From positions 1 through 16,778 of the forward strand of contig SKLD01000089.1 of assembly GCA_007123395.1 (NCBI GenBank): 16,778 nt of DNA, given 5' to 3'. Each line of letters starts with the position of its first letter. Position 1 is the stretch's first letter. The position numbers and the translations under genes are program-made. Under the pieces are notes generated by a model, which saw only the letters and a program-made list of their open reading frames with translations, was not told where the DNA came from and did no database searches. This document shows positions 7,600 through 16,778 of this stretch, piece after piece. The DNA comes from Opitutales bacterium. GTDB taxonomy: Bacteria > Verrucomicrobiota > Verrucomicrobiia > Opitutales > Oceanipulchritudinaceae.

Positions 7600-10500
7600 T
7601 TATCGCGTCACCTCCAGTCGGAGGAAGCCGCGGTCGTGCAGGGTGGGGATCTCAATCATGAAGAGGCCGGGCACGTTGTCGTGGGCTCCGAAGTCATCCC
7701 AGACGGGCGATGCACCCCAGTCGATCAGGTCGGTGCTGTGCCACACGGAATAGTTGATCAAGGGATCGTCGATGCGGTGGAAGGTGAGGCTGAGGACAAG
7801 GCCCTCCGGGTCGGCCTCCGACTGCATCTGCGGGAGGAGGGCGGAGAGGGGCGTGGAGGCATCGCCGCCCAGGGCATACCGCATCAGATTGGCCACGCCG
7901 GCGGTTTCGTCGGCGGGGCCGCCGGTGATGTTGTTGGCCGCCGCCCAATCAGCGTAAGCGTCGGCAGGTTCGGGTTCATCCGGTTGCACGGCGACGATCT
8001 GCACCGCCGTCAAGGTGTGGTAGTCGAACTCGTCGTTGGCGGCGGCGGGACCGCCTTGGATGACGTAGATGTTGGGGTTCTCCGGGGTCACCTCCACCCG
8101 CACGCGGGCGTAGTTCACACCGGATTCCCACGTATTCGTTTGCGGGCTGGGAGCAAAGCTGGTGCCGGTGAGGCTGGCGTCGTTCCATGCGAGATCGCCG
8201 GAGGTGGCCGAGCCCACGCCGATTCCGACATTGGTGACGCGCCCGGCATCGATCAACACCGGGTTATGCACGATGGCGTAAACATCGTATTCGCCGGGTT
8301 CGAGGCCGGTGAAGTAGGCCCCCACGCTGCGCCCGGCGTTGCCGCCGCCACGCTGGTAGGCACGCCAGCTTTGCGTCAAGGGCGTGGCGAAGACACCGGA
8401 CCCGCCGCCGGAACGGTTGGCGGTGAAGCTGGTGGTGCCCAGCGATACCGGCGCATCGGTCGATGTTCCATTGGCACGGCGAAACTCGGCCGTGACGGTT
8501 TGGTTGCCGCCGCTGAGCTGCACTTCTTTGCTGTTCGAGGTGGCGTCGGCGGTGTGCCAAGACTGAAAGTCGAGGGGCACGGTGCCCTCGGCGTGCGCGG
8601 GGCTGTTGTTGCCCACGTAATCCTCATCGCCGAAGTTGAACATGAAGATGGGGAACGGGGCGCTGTTTTCCGCCGGGAAGACGGTGACATCGACCGAGCC
8701 CTGTACCATGCTATAGGTGCCGCCGTCCTGCGGGATGAACACGACTGTTTGCGGGCTGATGCCGACCGGCGGGATGAGCGCGGGCGAGGCAAACTCGAAC
8801 TGCCCCGGCACATCGGCGGCCCCGCCCGTCAGGCTGGAGGCGGCGAGGCTTTCGCCTTCGATGATGGGCGAGGCCACCGGCCATTCGGTGATTTCCGGAG
8901 TCAGGAGCGAACCGTCCGTGACCTGCACAAGCACGCTGGCGCTGCCCGTGCCGCCCTCGTTGTCGAGCACGGTAACGGTGGCGGTGTAGCTGCCGAGGGC
9001 GGTGTAGGTGCGGGAGACGATGGGGCCACCGTCGGTGAGGGTGTGCCCGTCACCGAAGTCCCAGTCGAAGCGCACGATGTGGCCGTCGGGGTCGGAGGAG
9101 CCGGAGGCGTCGAAGGTGACCTCAAGCGGGGCTTCGCCAAAGGTGGGTGCGTGCGTGAGGCTGGCAACGGGCGGCATATTGCCGACGAAGTAGCTGATGC
9201 TCGACGTGGCGGTGTTGCCGCTCTCGTTGGTCACAGTGAGGCTGATGGTGTAGGTGCCGTCGGCGGCGAAGGTGTGGGTCTCCATCGGGTTGCCATCGGC
9301 GATGACGGTGCCGTCGCCGAAGTTCCAACTATAGCTGGTAATGGCCTCGCCACTACCGGAGGAGCCTCCGGCATCGACCGTCATTTCGAGCGGGGCGAGA
9401 CCGCGCTCGGGGCTCACGGAAAAGGCCGCCACCGGCACCGGCGCACCCGTGCGCACGAGATCGAAGTAGTTGATGCCGCCGTTGAGTCCAAGGCTGCCGA
9501 GAAATTCGATTTTGAGAACCTGTTCGCCTGTTTGGCTCAGGGGAATGTTGGGCACGGTCGTCAGGCCGTAAGTCGTGCGGCGGCCCCATGCGCGCTCGGA
9601 AGCGACGAGTTGGTCGTCGAGGTAAACATTGAAGCGCCGGTCCACATTGGCCAGATTCGGGTTCATACGGATGCGCATTTCGTAGGTGCCGGTCTGGGTG
9701 ACGTTCATGGTGTAGCTGACAAACTCCGGGGTCGGGCCGGAGGGGTTGTTGATGTCGTAAAGCTCATGGCCGCCGGGTGTTTCGGGGTCGGCGGTCGCGC
9801 GGATGTCGGGGAAGCGGGTGGCGAAGTATTCTTCGATAAACTCCGGGGGCGGGCGGTAGGCGTTGGGATCGGGTTTGTAGGGATCGTTGGGATCCACGGC
9901 ACCCGTGCTGCGGTCGAAGAAGGCGATGCCGGGAGAGCCGTCGTCGAAGTGTTCCATTTGGATGCGGCCGGGCACGGTGTGGGCGAGGCCACCGAAGGGC
10001 GTGCGCTCCAATGCGCGCACGACGATCCAATCGCGGATGCGGCGGCTGTTGCCCTCGTTGTCGGTTACGGTGAGGTGGACCTCATGGATGGAAGCGTCTG
10101 TGAATGTGTGGGTGGTGGTGGGGCTTGCCGTCGTGAGCGTGGTGCCGTCGCCGAAGTCCCATGTGTAGGACACGATGGTGCCGTCGGGATCGCTGGAGAA
10201 GGAAGCGTCAAAGGTGACCGGGCGGTGAACCTGCGGGATCGTCGGAAAGGCGATGAAGCGCGCCACCGGTTCGCCCGCGAAGGCGGGGTCAAGCACCGTA
10301 ACGGTCAGCTCGTCGTAAACCGTCGGGTGGTCATCGGCGGTGAGGCGCAGGACGTATTCGCCGCGCTGGCTGAAGGTGGCGGTGGTTTGCGGATCCTTGG
10401 CGTTGCTGAAGTTGACCGTGCCCGGCCCGCTCTGCACGGTCCAGGTGACGGCGTAGGTGCCGGGGCCTTGGTCGCTGCTCCAGTTGCCCGCCGCATCGAT

Positions 10501-12102
10501 GAAGTAGGCGTTCATGGGGACGGGTTCGTTGACCCTCCCAAAGCGGTCGTGCGCCGCCCAGATCGAGGGATCGACGGAGACGGTGAACGTATCGGCCTTT
10601 GCCCATGTGCCCAGGCTCATGGTGGCGGTGGAGGTGGCGAACTGCCCGGCCTGCCAGATATTGGACAGCTCCACGTCTTGAATGGGCGTGCTTTCGCTGA
10701 AGGTGCCGAAGGAAGTCTGACCGTTGGCGTGGCCGAAGATGTTCTCAAAGCGCATGTCGCGCAGATTGGCCGTGGTGGGGTTGCGTCCCCAGGGAGCAAC
10801 ATTCATCTCAATGAGCCGCGAGCCACTGTCCACATGCCAGTTGCGGGCGGTGAAATCGCGCAGAGTGGCGCGGTCGGCGAGGTGGGCCTGCGGACCGCCG
10901 GTGGCGCGGACGACGAACATGTCCTCAAACAAAAAGCGCTCCATGTAGTCGGCGTCACTCTCGGTGCCGAACTTTTGCGATTTGGCCATGGAATAAAAGA
11001 CGCCGTCGCGCCGGGTGATGTCCTGCACGTCCCGCTCGAAACCGAAGGCCATCGTGCCGGATTTGGCATTGGCCTTGTCGGAGGAATTGTCCGCCCCGGC
11101 GGAGACATAATATTTGTCGATAAGAACCCTACGGGCACGCTCGGTGTTGATGCCGTCGTTGTTCACCCAGTCGAGCACGTTCATCACTTTCCAGTTCCGA
11201 ATGTGGGCATCATCGCCCACGCGCAAGACCGTGTTCCAGTCCTGGGAAAAGCGTGAGACGAGTCCCTCCAGCATGAAATTCCGTGCCTGCCGCAGGAGGA
11301 ACATCTGGCCACGGGTGTCGGGTCGACGCAGGTCGATGCTGCCGTCTTCGCGGATCGTGGCTCCATTGCCCACCGCGCCGCGCCCGCGCAAAAAGAAGCC
11401 CTCCTGCCAGTCACTGAACACTTGGCCGGTGTCGATGTAGGCACCCCCCGCCACCCATACACCCACGCCGGTGCGCATGTTGGGCGCGAAATGGTAGTGG
11501 CCGGGCTCGATGTAGAGGATGTCCAGATTCGGGTCGGCGCGGATTTGCTCGCGCGCGGCGTTGTAGGCGGCTTGGTTGGCCTCGCGCCCGGCACCGGGCA
11601 CAATGCCCGCCGCGGAGGAGGTGAGCACGTTGGGATCGCTTGGCTGCGGCGCGTTCGCCGGCAACTCGTCGACAAAGAGCACGAGCGCGTGGTCGAGGCC
11701 GCTGTGGTGCGCTTCGAGGATGTGGTAGTGGGGAAAGTGCAGGCGGAAGGAGACGGTGTTGTCCACCTGCGTGGGCTCCACCATGAAAGCGCGCGGCCGG
11801 ATCCAGTTGAGCGTGGCGCCGTCGAGCAAGTCCACTTCCACATCGAGCACCCCGCGCGCGGAGATGTGGGCGTAATGCATGTGCCCCCAGTCGCGCCGCG
11901 CCGGATCGCTCAGCGCCACCATGAAATGCACATCCACCGGCTCACCATTGATCCGCAGTGAGAAGAGATGGCTCTCCTCACTGATCGTGGTGTGGATGGC
12001 GGCGGGAGCGAGGACCTCGGTCGGCTGCGCCAGCGCGGTGGAGAAACCGAGAAGGCAGGCGAGGACGGCGGGAGGGAGGAAAGCGGTGAGTCTTTTGATC
12101 AT
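7600..12102 (-). CDS. Secreted GH28/GH49-like beta-helix protein with PKD and carbohydrate-binding modules (gene B)
   Basis: This 1500-residue exported protein is a probable polysaccharide hydrolase or binding protein. The ATG at 12102 gives a clear signal peptide (MIKRLTAFLPP, then a hydrophobic stretch, ending TALAQ). A GTG further up at 12174 would overlap gene C's stop codon and bury the signal. After an N-terminal beta-sandwich-like region (about 26-190), a beta-helix region (about 190-500) has YIEPGHYHF, GGAYIDTG, NNDGIN (about 312-317), GADNSSDKA (about 334-342) and QKFGTES. These are laid out like the NTD/DD/GHG segments of GH28 and the related GH49, but GADN replaces the usual paired aspartates, so activity is uncertain. 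Then follow a PKD-like module (503-604), a PKD with DPDGTIVSYTWDFGDGT (613-697), a CBM6-like module (699-886), two further PKDs (887-1064), an MBG-like module (1067-1150), a beta-sandwich-like module (1150-1370) and a C-terminal domain (1376-1500) shared with gene C. It starts 71 nt after gene C, so the two are probably co-transcribed. Confidence 0.9.
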   Translation of the reverse strand: MIKRLTAFLPPAVLACLLGFSTALAQPTEVLAPAAIHTTISEESHLFSLRINGEPVDVHFMVALSDPARRDWGHMHYAHISARGVLDVEVDLLDGATLNWIRPRAFMVEPTQVDNTVSFRLHFPHYHILEAHHSGLDHALVLFVDELPANAPQPSDPNVLTSSAAGIVPGAGREANQAAYNAAREQIRADPNLDILYIEPGHYHFAPNMRTGVGVWVAGGAYIDTGQVFSDWQEGFFLRGRGAVGNGATIREDGSIDLRRPDTRGQMFLLRQARNFMLEGLVSRFSQDWNTVLRVGDDAHIRNWKVMNVLDWVNNDGINTERARRVLIDKYYVSAGADNSSDKANAKSGTMAFGFERDVQDITRRDGVFYSMAKSQKFGTESDADYMERFLFEDMFVVRATGGPQAHLADRATLRDFTARNWHVDSGSRLIEMNVAPWGRNPTTANLRDMRFENIFGHANGQTSFGTFSESTPIQDVELSNIWQAGQFATSTATMSLGTWAKADTFTVSVDPSIWAAHDRFGRVNEPVPMNAYFIDAAGNWSSDQGPGTYAVTWTVQSGPGTVNFSNAKDPQTTATFSQRGEYVLRLTADDHPTVYDELTVTVLDPAFAGEPVARFIAFPTIPQVHRPVTFDASFSSDPDGTIVSYTWDFGDGTTLTTASPTTTHTFTDASIHEVHLTVTDNEGNSRRIRDWIVVRALERTPFGGLAHTVPGRIQMEHFDDGSPGIAFFDRSTGAVDPNDPYKPDPNAYRPPPEFIEEYFATRFPDIRATADPETPGGHELYDINNPSGPTPEFVSYTMNVTQTGTYEMRIRMNPNLANVDRRFNVYLDDQLVASERAWGRRTTYGLTTVPNIPLSQTGEQVLKIEFLGSLGLNGGINYFDLVRTGAPVPVAAFSVSPERGLAPLEMTVDAGGSSGSGEAITSYSWNFGDGTVIADGNPMETHTFAADGTYTISLTVTNESGNTATSSISYFVGNMPPVASLTHAPTFGEAPLEVTFDASGSSDPDGHIVRFDWDFGDGHTLTDGGPIVSRTYTALGSYTATVTVLDNEGGTGSASVLVQVTDGSLLTPEITEWPVASPIIEGESLAASSLTGGAADVPGQFEFASPALIPPVGISPQTVVFIPQDGGTYSMVQGSVDVTVFPAENSAPFPIFMFNFGDEDYVGNNSPAHAEGTVPLDFQSWHTADATSNSKEVQLSGGNQTVTAEFRRANGTSTDAPVSLGTTSFTANRSGGGSGVFATPLTQSWRAYQRGGGNAGRSVGAYFTGLEPGEYDVYAIVHNPVLIDAGRVTNVGIGVGSATSGDLAWNDASLTGTSFAPSPQTNTWESGVNYARVRVEVTPENPNIYVIQGGPAAANDEFDYHTLTAVQIVAVQPDEPEPADAYADWAAANNITGGPADETAGVANLMRYALGGDASTPLSALLPQMQSEADPEGLVLSLTFHRIDDPLINYSVWHSTDLIDWGASPVWDDFGAHDNVPGLFMIEIPTLHDRGFLRLEVTR

Positions 12103-12173
12103 GGGGAATCGGTGAAGTGTAGCCGAAGCCGTGAGAGACCGTGCGGCGGGCGTTCTTCCCAAGGGGTTGCGCA

Positions 12174-15100
12174 CTAACGGTTCACCTCCAATCGGAGGAA
12201 ACCGCGGTCACCGGTGGTCGGCACGGACACTTCAAACTCGCCGGGCACGTCCTCGTGTGCGCCGTAGTCCTCCCACACGGGGGCCGCGCCCCAGTCGGCG
12301 AGGTCTTCACTGAACCAGACGGCGTAGCGCACTTGCGGGTCATCGATGCGGTGGAAGGTGAGGCTGATGTTCAGACCGTCGATGGATACCTCTGACTGCA
12401 TCTGCGGCAGAAGGATACTCAGTGGGGTGGCGGCGGTACCGCCGAGGGCGTAACGCATGAGGTTGGCCACGCCGCCGGTGAGGTCGTCCGGACCGCCGGT
12501 GATATCGTTGGCCGCCGCCCAGTCGGTATAGCCGTCCGTTGGCTCCGTATCGAGCGCGCGCACCACTTCAATGCCAACAGCGTTGAAGACGGCTGTCCAT
12601 GTCGGATTCGGCCCAAGCCGGAAGCTGTAGCTGTCCGCCCCGGTGACGGTGTGGCTGAGGTAGACAACATCCCCGTCCTCGGCCACATTGGCGTCGCTGT
12701 AAAGCACCTGCTCGCCGGGACTGCCGGGATCAAAGAGCAGGGTAGCGAGCCGGTTGGTGTTGTTGCGGCGTTGCACGAACTGGAAGGTGACTTCCTCTTC
12801 CGGATCGAAGCCGTCGAAGGTGAAGGTCCAGTGGCGGGTGCCGTCGGACTCAAAGGAATGCACCTCGCGGTGTTCGGAGAGTCTCGGGTCGAACCAGAAG
12901 AAGCGCTCATCGCCCTGGTCGTTGTTGAAGGGAAAAAAGTCAGCGGACGGTGTGGCCATTGCACCCGCGCGATCGCCCTCAAAGGGGAAGGCGGCGGAGA
13001 AACGCGCACTTCCAAGATTTCCATCGGTGTCGACGAGTGAAACCTTGTCATGCTGGCGTGCCGGCACATTACCCCCGGAGACAGTCTCGCGCAGATTGAC
13101 GCGTTGCCATGTCCGCGTGCCATAGGCGCGGGTGTCGGTGTTTTCCATGGCGTTTGTGAAATTGATCAGGTACCGCCGCAGGCTGATCGGCTCGATCTCC
13201 ATGACGGCAGTGGCGCTGCCGGTGTAGTTGGGATCGGCCACGGTCGCGACCACGGTGTAGGTTCCGATCTGCCATGGCGTCACAGGCGAGCCGTTGAAGG
13301 TGAAGGTCACGGGAAGATCCGCCGGCTCGGTGGAAACGGCGGGCGCGCGCGGGTGTCCGTCGTAGGGTTGGCGCAAATCGGCAAGGCGGACGCTTGCGGT
13401 GGCGGGTTCGACGGTGACGGCGACCGCTTGGATGGCGGTGCTGAACTGCTCCGTTGCTTCGGGCCGGAATTCAAGGTTGTGCAGAGTGGTTCCGGCATCC
13501 GGCACAAGGTTGGGTTGGCTGAAGACAAACTCGCCCGCCGTATCGGCGGCACCGCCACTGAGTGCGGCATCCGCGAGCGTTTGCCCGAAAGTGAGGCTGC
13601 CCACGGTCGGCCACTGCGAGACCGGGGCCTGTTCCAACTCCACTTGCAGGAAGGCCGCATGGCTAAGAACGGTTAGATCCGGATCCCCTTGATCGCTGAC
13701 CCGCACCCGATAGCTGCCGATGTCGGCCAGCGTGACGGGATCCAGTGTGAGTTCGGCGGATACGGCACCATCGATGGGCTCGCCGTCTTTAAACCATTGG
13801 TACAAAACCGCACCGGCATGGTTGACCGCGACGGAGAGCGTTGCCTCGTTTCCGGCGCTCACGGTCTGCGGCTGCGGCTGCGTGGTGATTTCCGGCAACG
13901 GTTCCAAGGTGAGGAAGGCTGCGTCGCTGACAACGGGTTCGCCCACACCGTTGTCGATGACCACGTGATAGTTGCCAACATCCTCCGCGCCGACGTTTTG
14001 CAGGGTGAGACTGGGGGTTGTGGCACCCTCGATGACGGTGCCGTCCTTGAACCACTGGAAACCGGGCATGGGCTGACCCGTGGCGGAGACCGCGAAAACA
14101 GCGCTGCCTCCGGGTGAAGCCGTGACTGGTTCGGGCTGCGCCAAGACAACGGGAGCGCTGTCCGGACCGGGGTCCGGGGGCGGTGCGACGGTGGCAATTT
14201 CGAGGAAGGCGATCTTGTTGTTCACGGCACCGGGGGCGTTGCTCACGGTCAGGCGACCATCGCTCACGGCTACGGTGGCCTCGCCCTCAATCCAGCGGTT
14301 ACCACTGGAGGGGGTTCCATCGACAATCATGAGGCCTTCCACGTCGATGCGATAGGTGCTGTCGAAGTAATTGGGGTCTCCCGCCACGATACGCACCTGA
14401 TAATCGCCATTGGGCACCGCGATTTCCCATGTAAACGTACCGTTTTGCTGCATGTGGTTGAAGGTCCTGTACTCCAAAGGCGACGATCCGCCGCGATTGC
14501 GCGCGTTGCCGGCATTGTTGGCATTCCAACCGTAGCTGAAGCCGTTGCCGCGTTCGCCGAAGACGGCTCCGGTATCGGCGAGAAAACCCGACGGCACACT
14601 GTCCTGCGCCCGCTGAAAATTGATTGCTGCCAAGGGTGTCACCGAACTTGCGGTGGTCGCTGCCACGATGTTGGAGGCGGGTGAGGCACCCGAGGCGTTG
14701 ACCGCGCGGACGCGATAGTAATACGTCTGCGCCGGGGCGAGCCCGCTGTCGCCAAACGTCGTGGTGGAGCGGATACCGGCCTCCTCCCACGCGCCCGCCG
14801 GATCCTGCGTGCGCTCGATAAGGTAGTGATCCACATCCGCCGAAGCGCTTTCCCATGCGAGCGAAAGGCTGTCGAGACCGACCGCCGTCACCGCCAAATC
14901 GGTCGGAGCCGCCGGCGCCGCGGGAATGGGCAGAACCGTGATTGGAACGACTCGCGACTCGACGACCGCGCCATCGGCGGTGTGGATGCGGGCATGCACC
15001 CAATGCTCACCCACGGGCGCTTGATTCCAGTGGAAGGTGTGGGGGGCGATGGTGGATTGCCCGAGCAACTCCGTGCCGGCAAAATACTCCACGCGGGTAA

Positions 15101-16778
15101 CGAAGCTCCCGACGGCAGCCGCGTAGGCATGGAAAACGATGGAATCGAGCGGGGTGAAGGCGGCCTCCGCGGCGGGCGAAAGGAGACGCGCCGTGGCGGG
15201 GTTGTCGAAGTGCAGATGCGCGGCCACGGGTGACTCTCCGGAGGGACGCAGGCTGCCCCAATGCGGCACGCTTTGGGTCGGCATGTTCACGCCGCCCGGT
15301 TGGCCTTGCCCATCAAGCTTGTGATAGCCGACAGCGAGGAACCCTTCGCCCGTGGGGATCACGGAGAGAATCTCGATATTATCCCCTCCGGCACCGGTGG
15401 CCCGGTTCCAATCGCCGTTGAAAATAGTGGAATAGGCCAAGGTCGTGAAGTCGCGGCTGAAGACGCGCACGAAGTTGTTCCACGCGCTCATGCCCTCCAC
15501 GATGCGGAAGCCGTTGCCCGCCTGCGGGAGGTTGGGCAACGGTGTATCCAAGGTGACGCTACCGGTGAAGATATCGAAATCCGCGATGGTGCGCTGGGCG
15601 TTGTTGTTGGGGTTGCTCGTGAAGGTAATGCTGGAAACGCCGGGGCGGATCTCGGTGTTGCCGATGAGGGCGTCGCTGCGGAAGACCGAGGTGGAGGTGA
15701 CGGCGGTGATGTTGGCCGCGCGGCTGGGGTTGGGCATCTTCATCCATGCGTTGGCCGTGGTGTGCGTGCGCCTGCCCACGCCGATAACGTGCAGCCGCCC
15801 TTGGTCGTCAAAGACGGGCGGGCGGAAGCGCGTGCGGGTGGTGTTGAGGTTGGGCCAGCCGGAGTTGCGGCTGGGCCAGCCGTCAAGAATGCTGTCGTTG
15901 GGGTAGCGGCTTCCCCAGTTGGTTTGGTCGGGGTTTTCCGCAAGGCGGGTGGCATACATGAGGCGGCCATCGGCGTCGGTGAACTTGCCGATCCAGCTCA
16001 GGTGGAGGTCGCCGGAGGTGCCGGTGAACTGGTTGTGGTAGGCGGTGCCGGGATGGTCGGGGTTGTTGGCGAGGCTGATGCTGTTGCCGTTCCAGAGGTT
16101 GGCGTGGTCGTTGCCGTGGTGCCGGCCGACCACGGCGATGAAGGTCTCCCCGGCCGGGCGCGAATAATCCACCGCCACGGAGTCGCCGTATTGATCGGGA
16201 ATGGAAGCGCGGGGGATGCCGAGCGAACCGAGCAGGAGCGTGTCGGGATCGGCGGGATGCATGGCGAGGGCGAAGACCATGTTGTTGAGGTTGCCGATGG
16301 TATGGCCGAGGTTGGGCAAGCCCGAATTTGTCTGCGCCCAGTTTGCCCCGCCGTCCGTGGTTTTATAGGCGCCGCAGTAAGCGTGTCCGGCGAACACCGT
16401 GTCGGGATCCTCAGGATGGATGATTAGCGCGCGCACCGATCCCAGGGTCCCCGTGTTGCGGCGACTGTCGGCGCGATAACCGATGAATGTCGCGCCGCTG
16501 CCGTAGGCGGCGCTCCACGACGCGGCGCCGTCCGCGCTGCGGTAGACGCCTTGGCGGCAACCAAGGTAAAGGGTGGCGTCCGCCCCTGCGTTGGCGCGGT
16601 GGACCGCAAGGGAAAGCACGTAGCGACCATCGGAGGTCAAGCCGTTGTTGGCCGCCGTCCATGTGTTTCCTCCGTCGATACTGCGGGAGATGCCGTTGCC
16701 GCCCGCCGAGCCGATGTAAACGATTTCCGGGTCAATCGGATCGAGGACCACGGCGTTGACCCAAAGCGTGTCGGGATC
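12174..16778 (-). CDS. Exported Asp-box beta-propeller protein with malectin-like, Ig, Fn3 and MBG modules (gene C, 5' end missing)
   Basis: The frame is open to the window edge, so the start and signal peptide are outside; 1534 residues are visible. Counting from the edge, residues 1 to about 520 form a propeller with Asp-box motifs SIDGGNTW (about 31), SADGAASW (about 80) and TTDGGANW (about 139) and phrases such as DPEIVYIGS, as in GH74, sialidase or sortilin-like propellers. Next are an Ig-like module (about 525-625), Fn3 (625-713) and a malectin-like sugar-binding module (714-870: AAINFQ, SYGWN, VPNGDYQVRIVAGDPNYFDS). Two Ig-like modules (873-1043), MBG-type modules (1046-1200), a RYLINF module (1200-1405) shared with gene A and a C-terminal domain (1410-1534) shared with gene B follow. 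A role in binding or cutting a glycan at the cell surface fits the modules. Whether the propeller is catalytic cannot be said without the N-terminus. Gene B follows on the same strand. Confidence 0.9.
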   Translation of the reverse strand, partial: DPDTLWVNAVVLDPIDPEIVYIGSAGGNGISRSIDGGNTWTAANNGLTSDGRYVLSLAVHRANAGADATLYLGCRQGVYRSADGAASWSAAYGSGATFIGYRADSRRNTGTLGSVRALIIHPEDPDTVFAGHAYCGAYKTTDGGANWAQTNSGLPNLGHTIGNLNNMVFALAMHPADPDTLLLGSLGIPRASIPDQYGDSVAVDYSRPAGETFIAVVGRHHGNDHANLWNGNSISLANNPDHPGTAYHNQFTGTSGDLHLSWIGKFTDADGRLMYATRLAENPDQTNWGSRYPNDSILDGWPSRNSGWPNLNTTRTRFRPPVFDDQGRLHVIGVGRRTHTTANAWMKMPNPSRAANITAVTSTSVFRSDALIGNTEIRPGVSSITFTSNPNNNAQRTIADFDIFTGSVTLDTPLPNLPQAGNGFRIVEGMSAWNNFVRVFSRDFTTLAYSTIFNGDWNRATGAGGDNIEILSVIPTGEGFLAVGYHKLDGQGQPGGVNMPTQSVPHWGSLRPSGESPVAAHLHFDNPATARLLSPAAEAAFTPLDSIVFHAYAAAVGSFVTRVEYFAGTELLGQSTIAPHTFHWNQAPVGEHWVHARIHTADGAVVESRVVPITVLPIPAAPAAPTDLAVTAVGLDSLSLAWESASADVDHYLIERTQDPAGAWEEAGIRSTTTFGDSGLAPAQTYYYRVRAVNASGASPASNIVAATTASSVTPLAAINFQRAQDSVPSGFLADTGAVFGERGNGFSYGWNANNAGNARNRGGSSPLEYRTFNHMQQNGTFTWEIAVPNGDYQVRIVAGDPNYFDSTYRIDVEGLMIVDGTPSSGNRWIEGEATVAVSDGRLTVSNAPGAVNNKIAFLEIATVAPPPDPGPDSAPVVLAQPEPVTASPGGSAVFAVSATGQPMPGFQWFKDGTVIEGATTPSLTLQNVGAEDVGNYHVVIDNGVGEPVVSDAAFLTLEPLPEITTQPQPQTVSAGNEATLSVAVNHAGAVLYQWFKDGEPIDGAVSAELTLDPVTLADIGSYRVRVSDQGDPDLTVLSHAAFLQVELEQAPVSQWPTVGSLTFGQTLADAALSGGAADTAGEFVFSQPNLVPDAGTTLHNLEFRPEATEQFSTAIQAVAVTVEPATASVRLADLRQPYDGHPRAPAVSTEPADLPVTFTFNGSPVTPWQIGTYTVVATVADPNYTGSATAVMEIEPISLRRYLINFTNAMENTDTRAYGTRTWQRVNLRETVSGGNVPARQHDKVSLVDTDGNLGSARFSAAFPFEGDRAGAMATPSADFFPFNNDQGDERFFWFDPRLSEHREVHSFESDGTRHWTFTFDGFDPEEEVTFQFVQRRNNTNRLATLLFDPGSPGEQVLYSDANVAEDGDVVYLSHTVTGADSYSFRLGPNPTWTAVFNAVGIEVVRALDTEPTDGYTDWAAANDITGGPDDLTGGVANLMRYALGGTAATPLSILLPQMQSEVSIDGLNISLTFHRIDDPQVRYAVWFSEDLADWGAAPVWEDYGAHEDVPGEFEVSVPTTGDRGFLRLEVNR

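Noticed and set aside
7636..11256. 1206-codon open frame on the plus strand
   Set aside because: It is antisense to gene B and is an effect of GC-rich codon use; its product is a Gly/Val/Ala/His-rich sequence with no domain, while gene B shows a signal peptide and clear modules.
12102..12174. GTG start at 12174 for gene B
   Set aside because: It would place 24 charged or polar residues ahead of an evident signal peptide and overlap the gene C stop codon; the ATG at 12102 is better.
12181..12200. Inverted repeat CCTCC-n4-GGAGG at the ends of genes B and C
   Set aside because: It is fully explained by the conserved coding end FLRLEV in both genes and has no T run.
15261..16427. 388-codon open frame on the plus strand
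   Set aside because: It is antisense to the propeller region of gene C and has the same low-complexity composition.

Overview
The window looks like chromosomal DNA of a Verrucomicrobiota bacterium, probably in or near the Opitutae. This is inferred from three very large exported multidomain proteins with a C-terminal core common in that phylum (Y-x-V-x-x-S-x-D-L-x-x-W, then a terminal F-[LY]-R-[LI]-x-V), from a XylR-type regulator (sugar-binding domain fused to an AraC DNA-binding domain), and from GC-rich intergenic repeats built on CTCTGTG-like words. No rRNA, tRNA or CRISPR array was seen.

Layout. 1-241: leader of the first gene, with a 35-nt imperfect inverted repeat and a small hairpin. 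242-4177 (+): gene A, a 1311-residue secreted beta-helix protein with Fn3, PKD-like and Ig-like modules, closed by a strong intrinsic terminator (4209-4245). 4334-4543 (-): a doubtful short reading frame. 4554-5711 (-): the XylR/AraC regulator, convergent with gene A. 5712-7599: about 1.9 kb without a protein gene, holding hairpins, short tandem repeats, a dispersed composite repeat and a group II intron. 7600-12102 (-): gene B, a 1500-residue secreted GH28/GH49-like beta-helix protein with PKD and carbohydrate-binding modules. 12174-16778 (-): gene C, cut by the window edge, an Asp-box beta-propeller protein with Ig, Fn3, malectin-like and MBG modules. C and B are in tandem with a 71-nt gap and probably form one transcription unit.

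The genes suggest a small polysaccharide-utilisation neighbourhood: exported beta-helix and propeller proteins decorated with sugar-binding modules, plus a regulator that probably senses a sugar. The substrate cannot be read from the sequence, and the control of A, B and C by the regulator is inferred from position only.

The most notable item is an ORF-less group II intron of 606 nt on the minus strand (7206 to 6601). Its ends can be set to the base. It begins GTGCG, ends CTAC, carries recognisable domains V and VI, and sits inside one copy of a composite intergenic repeat. An uninterrupted copy of that repeat lies just beside it (7277-7422): removing the intron leaves 147 nt against 146 nt in the empty copy, aligned across the junction. 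The other notable pattern is sharing of C-terminal modules among the three giant exported proteins, including about 70% identity over the last ~123 residues of B and C.
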